The translations under genes were made by a program, and so were the position numbers. Below, in pieces: positions 1-13,300 of a stretch of 64,000 nucleotides of DNA. The notes beneath the pieces were generated by a model that ran no database searches, was not told the DNA's origin, and worked only from the letters and a program-made list of their open reading frames with translations. Source of the stretch: Archilochus colubris (taxonomy: Eukaryota > Chordata > Aves > Apodiformes > Trochilidae); contig CM041083.1 in assembly GCA_023079485.1 (NCBI GenBank), positions 108,355,554 through 108,419,553 of the forward strand. Direction: 5' to 3'. Within the stretch, counting starts at the first letter, position 1, and each line of letters starts with the position of its first letter.

Positions 1-940
1 TCAGAAGAGCAAACAGCTTGCCAAAGGTTCAGCTGGAAAGGAATCTGTGGGAAGCTTCCATGGAGGTCAAAGAAGGTAGTGAGTGCTGGGAGTTTTTCAA
101 GAACACTCCTAAGAAACTTGACCAGTTTATCCCCTTTAAAGGAAAGGGAATTAGGCAGAGCAAGAGACCTCCTTGGGTTTACAGTGAGCTTCTGGGTCTG
201 CTCAAAACTAGAAGGGAATTGTAGCAGACATGGAAAAGTGGAATAATACCCCTTGAGAATTTCAAGAATATTACCAGGGCATACAGAGATGCAGTTAGAA
301 AAGCAAAAGCTTGAATTGAAATAGGTCAGAGGCGTCAGAAACTGCAAGAAAGGGTTCTTCAGATAAGTCAACAAGCAGAAACAGAAGGACAATATTGGGC
401 CATTATTAGGAGAGGTGAACTAGTTACCAACAATGCTGAAAAGGCAGAGGTTCTCAACACTTGCTTCACCTCTGTCTTTACCAGTGCTGTTGGGCTGCAG
501 GCCAAATCCAGGTTAATGCACACACTGACCCACTGTCACTGAAGGAAGGAAGAGTCAAACGTTGCAGGAGCATGACCTGTACAAATCAATGGACCTGGAC
601 ACCATCCACCCAAGGGCTTTGAGAGAATTGGCTGACGGTGGTATGAGGCTGCTCTCCATTATCTTTGAGAAGTCATGGAGACCGGGGAAAGTTCTAGAAG
701 ATTGGTCACCCCCATCTACTATAAGGATTCAGTGGAGAACCCAGGTAACTACAGGTCCATCAGCTTTACTTCAGTCTGTGGGAGAGTTATGGAATAAATC
801 CTCCTGGAGACTGTCACAAGTCAGATAAAGCATGTGCCTGGGAAAAGCCAACACAACTTCACCAGGGGAAAATCATGCTTTACAAACCTGATCACCTTCT
901 CTGACAAATTAAGCAGCCTGGTTGATGAAGGGTGAGCATT
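1..940 (+). mobile_element. CR1 LINE fragment (ORF2, decayed)
   Basis: Broken reading frames on the + strand resemble the CR1 non-LTR retrotransposon ORF2. The segment at 18-224 resembles the linker after the endonuclease (KRPPWVYSELLGLLKTRREL). The segment at 562-690 matches the start of the reverse-transcriptase domain (KSMDLDTIHPRALRELADGG, followed by LSIIFEKSW and EDW). A trace near 915-932 reads LVDEG. Frameshifts and stops interrupt it throughout and the 3' tail is absent, so it is an old, inactive, truncated copy that probably continues left of the window. Confidence 0.85.
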
Positions 941-3620
941 ACAGAATCACATAAATATTTAAGTATCAACTACAAAAAGGTGATGCTTTATTCTGAAGTA
1001 GAGAAGGCCACAGGTGTTTTCCAGTTGTGATTGCTTAGGCATGTGTTTGTATACTGACTCATAAGACTTTTGACTCCTTAATGGATCCTCCAGCATTGTT
1101 TCTTTAAGGATATACACTGAGTACTCTAATATTAACTCTTCTTTAAATAAATATCCAAAATCCACTCCCCCTAGTACAGAATCCCTGAGTCTTGCACATT
1201 TAAACTGGGTTAGACTGATATATCTATATACCTATACTAGCTCATACATATAAATACTTCTCAGTCCTTTTGTTCCAGCATTGTCATTTCCTTGGGTGTC
1301 CCAGGGACACACACACAGGTGACACTGATATGGCTGGTTACAGATACTGCCACAGACAAGGTGTGCCTACACGCAGGACTAGCATAAAACATGAACAGCC
1401 AAGTCCCCTTCCCCTTCTTCTGCTCTTAGAGGTAGAAGATCATTAGTGAAAGCACAAAGACATTCATTGACTCCCAAGCTATCACGACAGCCCCTCTTGG
1501 TACACCCCTGCCCTTGTCCCAGGCCCTCTTACCTGCTCCTTGGTCCCCTGCTCCCTGGTTAGTCCAGCTTGGGGTTTGCTAGCAGACACACATGTACACC
1601 CCATGTACACCAAGATTAGGGGAGATCAGACAAATGGTTTCTTACCCCTGTCCTACCAGCACCAGGCACAGGGGCTGTGACCTGCAGTCCTGCTCCAGGT
1701 GCCAGTGCTGAGCCCCCCACCTTTGCTAGTCTCCCCAAGGAGTTGGTTTCCAGGACACACATCATCCCCCTCTCAGTGGCTGGAGGCTCAAGACCCCTAC
1801 TCCTGTAGATGACACCACACTCCCAGCCTGATTTCTGGAGCTGGAGTCAAACCTACTCATACACACAGGTCTCACCTGGATCTGGCACTTAGTCCTTGCT
1901 GTATGCATACACATGGGATAGAGAATGAGATTGCACAGAAATTAACAGTTAAGAAAATATTTAATATTAAGATACAAAGAGAGAGGACAGACTGTGTGTT
2001 TAGGGCTGGGCCAAACAAGCATAAAGACTGCCCTGGTTTACAAGCAACCATCCCCTTTTACACCCTTTTCTTTCTTTGTTCATGATTTTTCCTTCTCCCC
2101 ACGTGTCTCCTCAGGAGTTTGAACAGCTCTGCTGATTCCTGAACAACTCCTAGATCTGGGATCTCCCTGGTTCATAATAAGCTGCCAGTTCCAGGTTGGG
2201 ACTTCCAGGGCCTGGGAGTAGTGCTTGTAGTTTCTGGGAAGCCTCTCTGTTAGTGTGAGTGGCCAGGTTTGTCTTGTCAGGTCTATGTCCCTGTACATTT
2301 TGTTTCTGGTTCCCCTCTATTCTCTTAGTTTCCCTGACTGAGTCCCTGCTCAGATAAACCATGCTGGAATTGCTCCTGGGGCAGACACCCCAAAAGGAGC
2401 AGACACTCTTCTTCCACATAACCTTACACTGACAAGATTATTCATTTCATACTGTATAAAACAAACATATACTAAGCTCCCAAACATCTAGACATTTGGG
2501 GGAGGCTGTCATATAAGCACTCCTGGAAAAGATCTATCCATAAGACCCTACTCGAACTCTGAAGAAAGGTGCCTGTTGGAGCCTTCTGATGCAAAGGGTC
2601 TTTCACAGTGCACATAAAATGTGTGGATAAATAAGCCAAAAAAATCCTGGTAGGTGAACTACTTTTGTTTGTTCCCTGGTGGGATCCAAGGCGCCACCCT
2701 CCAGTCATCCCCACTGTCGGACATGTGTGTTCCTGGCCCCGTGTTCTTACACAGCTTGGGAGTTCTTTTGAAAGGGAAAAAAAAAGGGAAGTTTTCATGT
2801 CTCTTCCATCCCACACATGATAAAGGTCACAGTGAGCACACAGTCTCTTCCCTTTTTGTGCTGAAGTAAAACACTCTCAGGAAAGTTCATAGTTGGAAAG
2901 CTGAAAAATCTTAAAAGTTGTTAACAGTCTTGTGTCTTTCCCCTGTGGGAATGGTGATACTTCAAAACTTTTAAAGCTTTCCATAAGATGCTTGGAAGGA
3001 TTCTTCCTAAACCATCACTTCTCAATAAATGTGCATGGCAGACATACATGTACACATACACTAGGGCATCTGCCTTCCTCTTTAGCATGTTTAGCACTGA
3101 AAGTCTTTAGGAATTAATTTCTTCCTGAGTTTACAGGCCCTACTCCTGCAAATGAAGTCCCAGAAAATATCTATGGGTCTTGACACCAGCTGAGTCTGCA
3201 GATCTGGGTCCCGGCTTCTTCTTTTCTTTTTAACTTGTGCTAGCATCGAGGTTGTAAGTGTATAAATGGAATACAAGCTAAATTCTCCTTCTAATATACA
3301 CCTAGATTTGCAGTCACACTCAGCAACCTATATGATGTGCTGTTCTGACTACACTATTCTCAGCCCTGGCTGCATCAGTCATTCCTGTCCATGCACACCC
3401 TATATGTTTATAACTTATGTTTATAACCCTTCTTTCATTTCTTCTGAATTTCTAGACAGAGTCACAGAGAATTCGTTTTCATGCCTTCCTAGCAGACCAT
3501 CTTTGTTATTTGTAACTCTCTTGTTGAACTCCTAAAAGCTTATTCACTTGTCTAGTATGATCACTTTTCCTTCATCCTCCATTTTCTCTTCATATTTCTC
3601 CTTGAGATCCTTCTTTGCAT
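941..3620. other. Intergenic sequence, no gene seen
   Basis: No supported exon. About 1,300-1,900 is markedly C-rich on the + strand with CA-rich patches. Together with 1,900-2,420 it has the look of an old LTR-type repeat read on the - strand, but I could not define ends or target duplications. Open frames here are short and lack family resemblance. Confidence 0.4.
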
Positions 3621-3872
3621 AGGATCAAGTGGTCCCAGGATGCATTGGTTCAACTAACACAGAGAACACTTGTGTCAAAAATGGTGTAATGACACCAAAA
3701 ATGGTGTCATGTCCAGAGAGGACATGCAGCCTCCTCTTTACAGTGAAATTGACTCCACAGGCAGCCTGGCTTTTATTGAGGTATGAAGCCAGGAACTCTC
3801 TGCCAAGCATTGTAATGTGGTCACCGCCTGCATTTGCACACAATATAAATGCATATATTAGGTGAGAACTCA
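3621..3872 (-). repeat. Possible LTR-like or short interspersed repeat with paired hairpins
   Basis: The segment is open on both strands over about 240 bp, which suggests a repeat consensus rather than a gene. On the - strand an AATAAA lies near 3,774-3,779. Two abutting inverted repeats occur: an 8-bp stem (3689-3696 with 3703-3710, loop AAAAAT) and a 7-bp stem (3708-3714 with 3720-3726, loop AGAGA). The polyadenylation signal plus structure is LTR-like, but no terminal TG/CA with target duplication was found. Confidence 0.3.
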
Positions 3873-6379
3873 AAAGATGAGCTATTTACATGCAACTGGT
3901 TTATTTTCCAGAGTTGCTTTTTAAAGTCATCTCCCAGAGCTGCAAGCCCTCCATTACTAGAAATAACATTTGAGCTGTTAATATGCCTTCTGTTCAAAGA
4001 TCTTACAGTATTCATCTATTTTAACCTCTTACCCTGCCCCTTGAAAATTTCCACACCAAAAACTGTATCATCCAAGCAATTCTGCATGTAAATGTCAATA
4101 TTTGAGGAACTTGGGTTTTTTCTGCCACTGTTATCTTTTTGTTAACATAAATACTTACTGTCAACAACATGCCCGTGCAACCTGAATTAAGGATTAAATT
4201 CAAACATCAAAACAATGCCTTATCTTAAAAATAATGATCTGGAAGAAAAGTTTATCTACAGCAGATACAGGGTGCTTAACTACCCACTAACCACATAGAT
4301 ACCTCTGTTTCTGCTGCTTATGTAAACTGCTCTAAGTAGTCATGCCATGACAGATTATAGTTCCTCTCTGTTTCTAGGAGACCTTGTTTCACCAGACACT
4401 TACTGTAAATGAATCATAGCTTTTTTTTTTTTTTTTTTTAATTCAAGCATAACAGTATGCTGCAATGTACCTACTGCCATGAGCTCATATCCGTTAGCAT
4501 ATAGGAAAGTCTGTTCTAGTTGCTAACTCACCAGGAAACATCCCAAATAATTCTCTAATTTAGAATATGCAAACAAAATCAAGGAAGGGAGATATTTCTT
4601 TTTTTTTCTTTTCCCCTGATCTCTTTGTCTTCTCTCCTTTCAACAGGCAAAACAAGAATAATCTGAGCCTCATATGACTACATCTTGCTGCTACACCTGT
4701 AAGTGTGAGAAGACAACCTGCAGAGAGTTTAGTGTATTATAGCTTCCACTGTAATATACCTGTATTTAATACTAAACAAAGTAAAATATTTCCTAACTTT
4801 TGACTGGATATGAACTGTTAAATGATATATCATGTAATTAAAAACAACATTTCCCTGTGCTACAAGATAAAAATGTGTGTTCTTGACAGCACAAACTTCA
4901 CAGTTAAAACTCAGAAACATGCTAAAACACAAAGCAAATCTCTTTTCTGGTGTGTCATAACTTCATATGGACTTGCCTCAGAACAGCTCAGAGAAAAAAT
5001 GTTTTTTCCCCTGAGGAAAGGCATGATCTTTAAAACTCACTGCGTATGACTCAGGCATTTTCTGGTTGTGTCATGCTGTGAGAATCCCCTTCAGTCAGCA
5101 GCCTTTCTCCATGGTCACACTGAACTAAAGAATTCACAAAGTAGTGCACAGCTATCTGACTGCCAGAGTTGCTGATTTTTGAGAGATGATGAAGAATATC
5201 AGTCTCAGGAAAAAGCTGGTGGCAAGTCAGACTCCTCAGGCTGCTGCTCTGGAAAATCTGTTCCTATATGCCTACCTTCCCCTGGGCCAGAGTCATCAGA
5301 ATACCAAGTTTGCAGGCATGCTCTGAGGATTGGCACTACTTGAGGATGGAACAGAGTCTGGCACTGTGGGTTGCTGTGGGTGCTCATGTTTCCTTGAAGG
5401 GTGAAATCTGTTCTTCCTTCTGAGCACAGGCATCACCGCAGCCCAAGTGCCAAGATGCCAGCTGGCTGTGAAAGCACTTTGTGCATGCCTTTTGTCCCAC
5501 TTTCTTTCCTGCCTCCTCTCATCCAGTTTTGAATTCTTTTTGCATTTGGTCTCACCTTTTTCAAGAGAAAGCATGAGAAATGGATCCTGTAGCAGCTGGA
5601 GGAGCATAAACACAGATGGGAGAGCAGAACAGGTATGGGTGCTAAGGGACAACTGACATGGGGGACCAGGACTTAGGTGGCTGTGTCAAGACATAATAGA
5701 AGGAGAATAAATAGATGTTTATTAGCTCCTTAGCACCACCCCAAATCACCTCTTTCCATTCAGCTGTGAGTGGATATAATACCTGCCCCATCTCTCTTAC
5801 ATTCAAAGACAGGGAGTGGTATATATGGGATGTGAATGAAAAAATGCAATATACACTTCATTTCCAATGCCAAGGTATTAGGAACATTTTTTTAGTCATG
5901 TGGTTTGTTTCTAACTTTTGAACTATTTGATGCTAGCACCTCTGCCTTTGCAGGTTGGGAATAAGAGCATGGAAATATAAAGAGGATGATGTCTTCATCC
6001 ATTTGCTATGCAATGATGTTTCTCATTGCAAACCCCTTGTGAACAGATGAGAGCTGCAGAAGGCTTAATCTATCAGGTGCTGGGGACCAGAACATTTTAG
6101 TTATTCTAAGTCCAGGAGGGAGTGGAACTTTTAAGATATTTTTAAGATGTCTTGCTGAATTAGAGATGTACCTTCACATTCCTAAACACCCTTCCATCTG
6201 CCTTCAAACAGACACAGTCTGCAGGTGAGGGTTCAGATCATTCCAGCTTTCTCACACGGGTTAATAGAGCTACCACAACAAATTTTGGCTTGATTGGGCT
6301 TCATGTATGAACAGATCAATGTGGTTCTCCTCTGAGTCTTGTTGGGATTTTTTGTGGTGTTTTGTTTTGTTTTGTTTTG

Positions 6380-6410
<31 letters not shown>

Positions 6411-9400
6411 CATGCTAGGTCAGTGTCAAACAACTCAATTACATTTCTCATCCAGGAAGATTAAAAATAACAGCAATTACCATGAGCTGGAAGAGTTAAG
6501 AGTCTGAAGAGCTAGCTTTTGTCTAGCTCTTTGTTTTGTTTAAGACCTGCTGAAAGATAGCTTGAATAGCAGTGGGTCTTCTTTTGCATGTTTACTTTTG
6601 TTTCCTTTTCTCAGTACATATGTGTTGCCTCTTGCACATTTATTAGCAGAATAAAAGCCACAAATGAATTCCAGTGCTTGTGAAAATTTTTTGTAATTTA
6701 CAAGTTGGGGGGATTCTTCTTTTTTAATTTCTTTCCTTTTTTGAGGGTTTCTTAACTGAGTTAACCACAGCTCTTTACATGAAAAGCCTAGAAAACAGGT
6801 AATGGAGAAACATAGGGAAGGTAGTGGATTTTCCTCTTACACCACTGTGGTCTCAAAACTGTTCAACAATCAATCACTACCCAATGTATGAAGTGGCCCT
6901 GAGTCTTAAAATGGATGCATTTCACCTCTATTTCTGTGCTGGGTGTTTTTTTGAGAAATTCTGTATCTTTTGTGGATTCAATTTTTTTCAGGATTCTGCA
7001 CCAGAAATTTGGCTGTGGGAAAATTGTTGCCTTGGTATTGATTAGCAATCTTCTTATGGTGAGTTGGTTTCAGTTTTACAAGGATGGATTCAAGCATTCA
7101 CATATAATAACTGGCAAGGCTGGGATTTTAGAGTAGTAAATTGTTTGCATTGGTGAAATGATTCCATTTTGGTGCACACAGAACTACTTACTATATCAAA
7201 CTGTTGCAGTTATATCCTATAATGAATTTTCTTTTCTAAAACACATAAGAATTCTCAGTGATTTTAGGAAACCTGCAGTGATAGATGGATCTATTTCTCC
7301 TCTGACATGTATTTCCTTCTACCTTCCCTTACTACCCATGACCCTCTTTTTTAGTGAGGAAAAGGAACCAGCAAGAATAAATAATTTATCCCTTACTTTG
7401 TGATTTGACATTAGTTTTGCTTTTTACCCACTAAGCTCAAAGAAAATAAAGCAATATTTATAATTACCTTTGAACTTCTGTAGGTTCCACGGATTTCCTG
7501 AGTTAATTAATATTTTTTTTTCTTTTGGAACTGGCTGGTAGGACCAGATGTTGCATTGACTCCAGTTCTCTCTCCTCTTTGTGTTCATTAAATCACTGTT
7601 TGTTCCCAGTTCTCTCCTATCTCTCCTCAGTTCTTGTTAAACTACCAGTTTTAAGAAGTCATCCTTCATCCAGTGATGGTAAACCCCACATATTTCACTA
7701 TCTTTTTATCTTGAAGGCACAATTAATCATTTTTACTTCCCTCCTGACAGCCCGCTAGACTGCAAGAAAGTGCTTTCTTGGGCTTGGACTTTAAAGGTAA
7801 GAGAGAAATCAACTGGGCCAAAATCAAAAGCCTGCAAAAGTTTCCTTTTTTACTTTGGCAAAGGGAAAACATGTGATCAGTTATGGGATATCTCAGACAT
7901 AGCAAATATGTGGATTTCAAGTGCAAGGGTAGAGAGGAAACCCTGCTTCAGAATTCATGTTTTGTGTTCCTGTTTAATTATCTAATTTTCCTCTGTGAAT
8001 CAGAATCTCATTAATGCATGAATTAGAGATGCCACCAAAATTAACATGCTTTTTGGACATGCTGTTTTGCTGTTTAAGTTTCCTGGTTATAAATTGCTGG
8101 TGACTTTCCCAGCTACCTGCTGAGCTACCAGTTGCCAAAAATGCTCCGCAGTACAAAATCAAATTCCTTCAGTGGCTTCAGACATAGTTATTAAGGGACC
8201 TGTGTCTCAGCAGAGTCCTGGCACTGGGGAAATTCCAGGGTGAAGCTTGTGGAGTGGAGCCTTTGCCTTTGGGTAGATCACTGCTGCTTGACCGATAAAG
8301 TTGAGTCACTCTTACCAGAAGGGTTCAAAACAAGGTCAGACAGGTCAAGTGCAATGACAACAGGCTCAGGCTGTAACTAAATTACTTCAATCTCTACCAT
8401 CCCCTTCTAGCCCATTTGATTTTCACAATCAACTAACCAAAAAGTTGGCTTTTCAGCATTTGCTTATTTTTTTTCCCTCTTCACTCACTCCCTTCTAGCT
8501 GTTACCATTTCTGTCAGTACTATGAGGCTTTGACTGAGATTCTGTCCTGTTTTATTACTGTAACTATCTGCAGAAGGAGGATCTTTGCCCTGAAAGCTTG
8601 CAGCTAATAAGAGCAAACCACATGGGGCTAAAAGAAAGGGAGGAATCTCTCATTAGGTTTTGGAAGGGCCACTCTACAACAAAATCAAGTGATTCATTTA
8701 AGCTTACTTGGAAATCAAAGCTGCCCAGCCCTTACCTAGTGCTCTAAATGGAAGACTTCTTGCTTTACTTCCCTGCTTTCATTTTGTTGGAAATCTGATA
8801 ACAGTGGTGTAAACTTTGCTTAAGGAGCCTTAAGGCAGGCAAACATAACTTTTATTATCATTAATTGAAGGTGCTTTAAGTACCCTGGCTCTCCATAGTG
8901 TCTTCTGTTCTACGGTCATAGTTCTGCTGACTTTTCGGTCTTGTAGTAATAAAAACGTATTTTCTCTCTGAATTGTTCAGGAGGGAGTATTTGGACTTTG
9001 TTCAGAAGATGCACTGATGTTGAAAGAAGATGCTTAATAGTTACAAAGATTCCAAATGGAGCGGGTTTGTGTGACTGATAGAGAGGTGTATGACCTTGGT
9101 CATATTGACTCCTTGGAAAGTGCCTAGTCTTGAACACAGACAGCACAGAGAATCCCAAGATAAGACAGCTGTAAAATTTGGGGTTTATGGTTGCTGACTT
9201 AGAAATGTGAGCATGATATTGGAATAAAGTAAGATGGAGTTTTATCGTACAGTAGCCATAGGTGACTAAAATAATCTTCCTAAATCTGACTAAACACAGA
9301 CACTAAAGCTGCTTAAATAAATTTTCAGTTCCAGAGATGTTTAGCGGCTTATCTGCTGACAGTTCCGGTGTCACTGCCCGACTTTTTAAATTGCAATACA

Positions 9401-9500
9401 GTGTAACCAACAGCACCAGGTAAAGCTCTGTGGTTAGGCTTAACCACGGGTTGGTGTTACCCTAGAGATGCAGCCAGAGAAAGGTGGGGAACTTTAACCA
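3873..9500. other. Intergenic, upstream of IFNGR2
   Basis: AT-rich sequence without a recognisable exon. It contains an A/T-rich T tract at about 4,422-4,440 and a (TTTTG)n microsatellite. No CR1 tail or LTR with clear ends was found. Distal IFNGR2 regulatory DNA could be present but cannot be recognised by eye. Confidence 0.5.
6358..6406 (+). repeat. (TTTTG)n microsatellite
   Basis: About ten uninterrupted TTTTG units, directly visible. This pentamer commonly derives from retrotransposon A-tails read on the opposite strand. Confidence 0.9.
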
Positions 9501-10350
9501 CTGAATGGAGAGACTTTCTCACATCAACCATAAACGCACAGGCGGCCCTCTGCCCCCTCACCGCATGAGCCGTGGCTGCGGGGCCTTTCCCCGCACTGCG
9601 TACGGAGAGGCCACCGAACCGAGGCTCTCCCAGCCCGAACCCCGGACTGGGCTCAGCCGTGGGGAAATGGCGCCCCCACAGCCCGCCCGGGGCGGCTGGG
9701 CACGGAGCCATCAGGCGCTCCGCGGCCTGAAGGCGGGCCCTGTCTCCCCGGAGGCGGAGCGCAGGCAGGATGACCACAGCCTTCCGTTCCTCGCTTGCAG
9801 CGGGGTGGGATGCAAGTGTGAGGCGGTCCCGTTAGGTCGGAACGCCGCTGGCCCCGCTTCTCAGGGACCGGCTAGCAGCCTCCGCCACCGGCGGGGCCGG
9901 GCGGCGGGGCCATGGCTTGTCGGGCGCCGCTCCTCTCCCTTCTTCTCTTCCTCCTCCTCCTCCTCCTCCTCGGCTGGGTCCGGGCCTCGGGCGCAGGTTG
10001 GTGCGGGGGAAGCGGGTGTCACTGCGGTCGTGGTCGGTGGCGTGGGATCGGGCCGGGGGAGCGGTGGTAGCCTGAGGGGCCAAGGGCGACCTCGGAGGGG
10101 GCTGGCTGAGAGAGCTGCGCTGTGCTTCGTAACCCGTCCCCTGAAGCAGCCCCGACGGGTGTTGGAGCGGGGAAAGAGGGTGGCAGTGGAGGATTTCACC
10201 CTTTCCTCACCACGCCCGGCCCTCTGAAGGAGGACAAGTCCTGGTTCCCCGTGCTGCTGCTGCTGACCGTGGGGTTGCAGCTCCTGAGGCAATCCGCCGT
10301 CCTTTGGGCTGACGCCGAATGGCGCCCCTGCCCCAAGGCCGTCTGTGCGG
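9500..10350 (+). promoter_or_regulatory. CpG island, IFNGR2 promoter and first exon
   Basis: GC- and CpG-rich sequence surrounds the IFNGR2 start codon, in sharp contrast to the AT-rich flanks. No TATA box is seen at a sensible distance, consistent with a broadly expressed CpG-island promoter. The long overlapping open frames on both strands here are a by-product of stop-poor GC-rich DNA. Confidence 0.8.
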
Positions 10351-13300
10351 GCAGCCGCGCCCTCCAGCGGGGTCGCCTCTGTCAGGAAGCGGCTACAAAC
10401 CCGCAGGGGTTCAGCCTTCGGGGGGATTTGGTATCGTGAAAGTCGCTGAGGTGTCTGCAACGCTTCGTCGGCTGTACATGAGTCACTGCTGCTGAATTTT
10501 TATGAATTGGAGGCTGTGTTTTTGAGTTCGGTGTAAACGCTTTGCTGCAAATGGGGTGGGGGTGGGGGGTTTGCTGAGCTTGCCCTGTCCCGGTCCTTCT
10601 CAGGCGGGCGAGAGTAAGGTTCCGACCCGACCCGTCCCACTCTGCGGTTACGGGCAAAGTTATTTTGCTTTAACAGCCCCAGGGGCAAAGTTAACCTCTT
10701 TAATTTTCTCTGCGGTACTCGGGGGTTACCGCAATTATTCAGGAGGTTGAAACAAAGCACAGCTTTACTTGAAATTGAGATGATAAAGCTTGTCAGAAAA
10801 CGCACAGCGGTATCAATCTCAATGCAACGGGTTACACCCCGTAGAAGTCAGCAAAATTAGAAACCATGTTACCCGTGTGTGCCCAAAATAAGCTTAGAAA
10901 CAGAAAAAGAGAGAGAGAGAGATGAAGAAAGGGGATAGAAAAGATTCCACCACTTTTGTATTCAGCAACAAACTTGGCATGGTGTTGTGGCCCTTGGATG
11001 GTGGTTACACATTCAGCCAAGTGTTTCAAGCCTGTTACTTTTATCTGTGACTCAGTTGAGTTTTAGCATGAGTCACATGCTGGTTAGTTCTTAGCGGGCT
11101 GAGGTTGCTCTGTAACTAAGGAAGAGGGGATGGCAGCAAAGAGCCCATGTCCACTACAGATGCAAACCTCTCCTCTGATTTTGTTTATATAGTCTCTGTC
11201 TATGAAGTCTTTCCTCCAGCTTTTTTAACACAACCTCGGGTTGTGGAGCTTTAGCTCCGTTCTGGCAGTCACACTAATAAATTTTCTGGTCCTGGCGCAG
11301 TAGTTGCTAGGCCATAAAACCTTATTGTGCGGTCTTGTCACTGTAGATGTCAGGCCATAATGATCTCACAACCTCTGTGCTATCTCAGATAAACAGATAC
11401 TCCTCAAATTAGTTCACAGTCTTGTAAGCACATTTATTGACTTGAACGAAGAAAAAAAAAATCTGTATTCCCACATCCTGTTTGTCAAAGTGGCTGTTTT
11501 GAGTCACTCATTTCGGGATGCTACAGAGCTGTCGCTCACAAGAACAATCCTGGCTTTTGTACAATATCCCAGCTCATCTGGAAGGGCGGCTGTGACATGT
11601 CCAGAGCGGGGCATCCCTACAGCCTGACCTTTACTGGGGCACACGAGTACCTCCGTGACTACACCACATCTACTTTCAAATTTCCTTCTGTTTGTTGAGG
11701 CCTGGCAGCCCAGCCTGGCACTGGTGAGACCTCTGTGGGGCTCTCCAGCTGTTTGGGGGCAGCAGCTAGTTCACACCTACAGTCTGAGGCTGGATTTGAG
11801 AGTCCAGTTGTCCACGTATGGGCTGAGGCAAGGGAGGTGGAATTTTCTACAGTGAGTGTTGCCAAGTCCTGTTCCATCCAAAGCAGTGCGTTTTCCCAGG
11901 GTGCTCTTTTGGTTTTTGTGTTTGGCGTCTGCCTGGGGCCTCCTTCCCCTCTGCACGCACTCTCAGCACAATGTGCTGTGTTTTTTCTGCTGCAAAAGGA
12001 CATGCAACATGTTAAAATGTGAGCCAAAAGAATAGCCAGCTGTCCTTACCTTTCTGTACCTGGCTACACACTTCTCCTATTTGCTTTTGTAAGCTTTGGT
12101 GCTTGTCTGACAGTGTAAGGCAACGCAGTACACCAGAATAGCAGAAGTCCATCCAAAAAACCCCAAGATTTCCTTCTTGCCAGTTTAGAAAAACTGTGTT
12201 CTGAGGCTGATGTGCAGGGGAAGGATTCAAAATTCATTCTGGAGCAGGAACGGAGGTTGTAAGATGGATGGCTGGGCCGATCTGAGCCACTTTCACTCAC
12301 TGTTACTTTGTGGCTTCACACTCTGCTATGTGAAAGCTTTGACTTGTGGCTTGAAGGGTCAGGAAGTCTGAATCAGGAAAAAACAATCTGAGCGGTATTT
12401 GGCAGATGCTTTTTTTTTTCTAAAAAGTGCATTTTTAAACTCTGAGTCTTAGAAACTAATGATTGTTACAGAGTTCAATGTGTGATTTCAGAAAAATAAG
12501 TAACTTTCCTTGTTGAGATACCTAACCAATATATGAATGCATTCCTTTACTGAGACATGGAAACAGCTCATCAGTACAGTAGTAAGTGCCCTGTGGCACC
12601 CAGCATCTTGATGTTCAACTACAGAGCCATAGATTTGATAATTTTTTTCAGTGTTTTTGAAGCTCGTAGGGAAAATTATTTGTGAATGCTGATGGCAAAA
12701 TAATCAGTGTGCAGTCTTGACTGAGGAGTAAAGGAACCAGCTGCTCTCATCCACTGGTTTTTACTGTTGGTTTTGGTTGGGTTTTTCAAGAGGAAAGAAG
12801 GAGAAGAGAAGAAGAAAAAGGGGAAAAAGAAAAAAGCAAAAAAAAAGAAGAAAAAAAAAAAAAAGGAAGCTAGTGCTGTTTTGTTCTGACAGCTTTCTTG
12901 GATTTCTTAAAATAAGTTTGTAGTGGATGTCTGAGTGCACAGATTTCTGATGGTGTGAGATATCTTACCATGTACCAGACCAGCAATGAGAGTACAAGAA
13001 AGGATTCTGTATGACTGGAAAGTGAGAACTTCTCTTGAATGAAGAAAGGGTTACTTGGTGGCCTCTAAAATATGCAGGAAGTTCATAGTGTAGGTGTCAT
13101 TTGAAAGGATTCTTCAACAGGTTTGCAATGCTGAATAAACTATTTATATCCTAAAGCAGTGTGTATTTATTTACTTAAAGCACGACTCAAGAGCTTAAGA
13201 AACTAGTAACATACCTAATTAAAACCTTGAAAGCTTAGCTAGCTACGTTGTGTTTTGGACTTGGGATTTAATGCAACTCTAAGAATATTTGTGTCCTCTT

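Noticed and set aside
9505..10227. 240-codon open frame on + around the IFNGR2 start
   Set aside because: It is in a different frame from the IFNGR2 signal peptide and crosses the exon 1 donor; CpG-island artefact.
9861..10460. 199-codon open frame on - opposite IFNGR2 exon 1
   Set aside because: Poly-E and P/R-rich mirror of the CTC repeat and GC-rich DNA; no homology.
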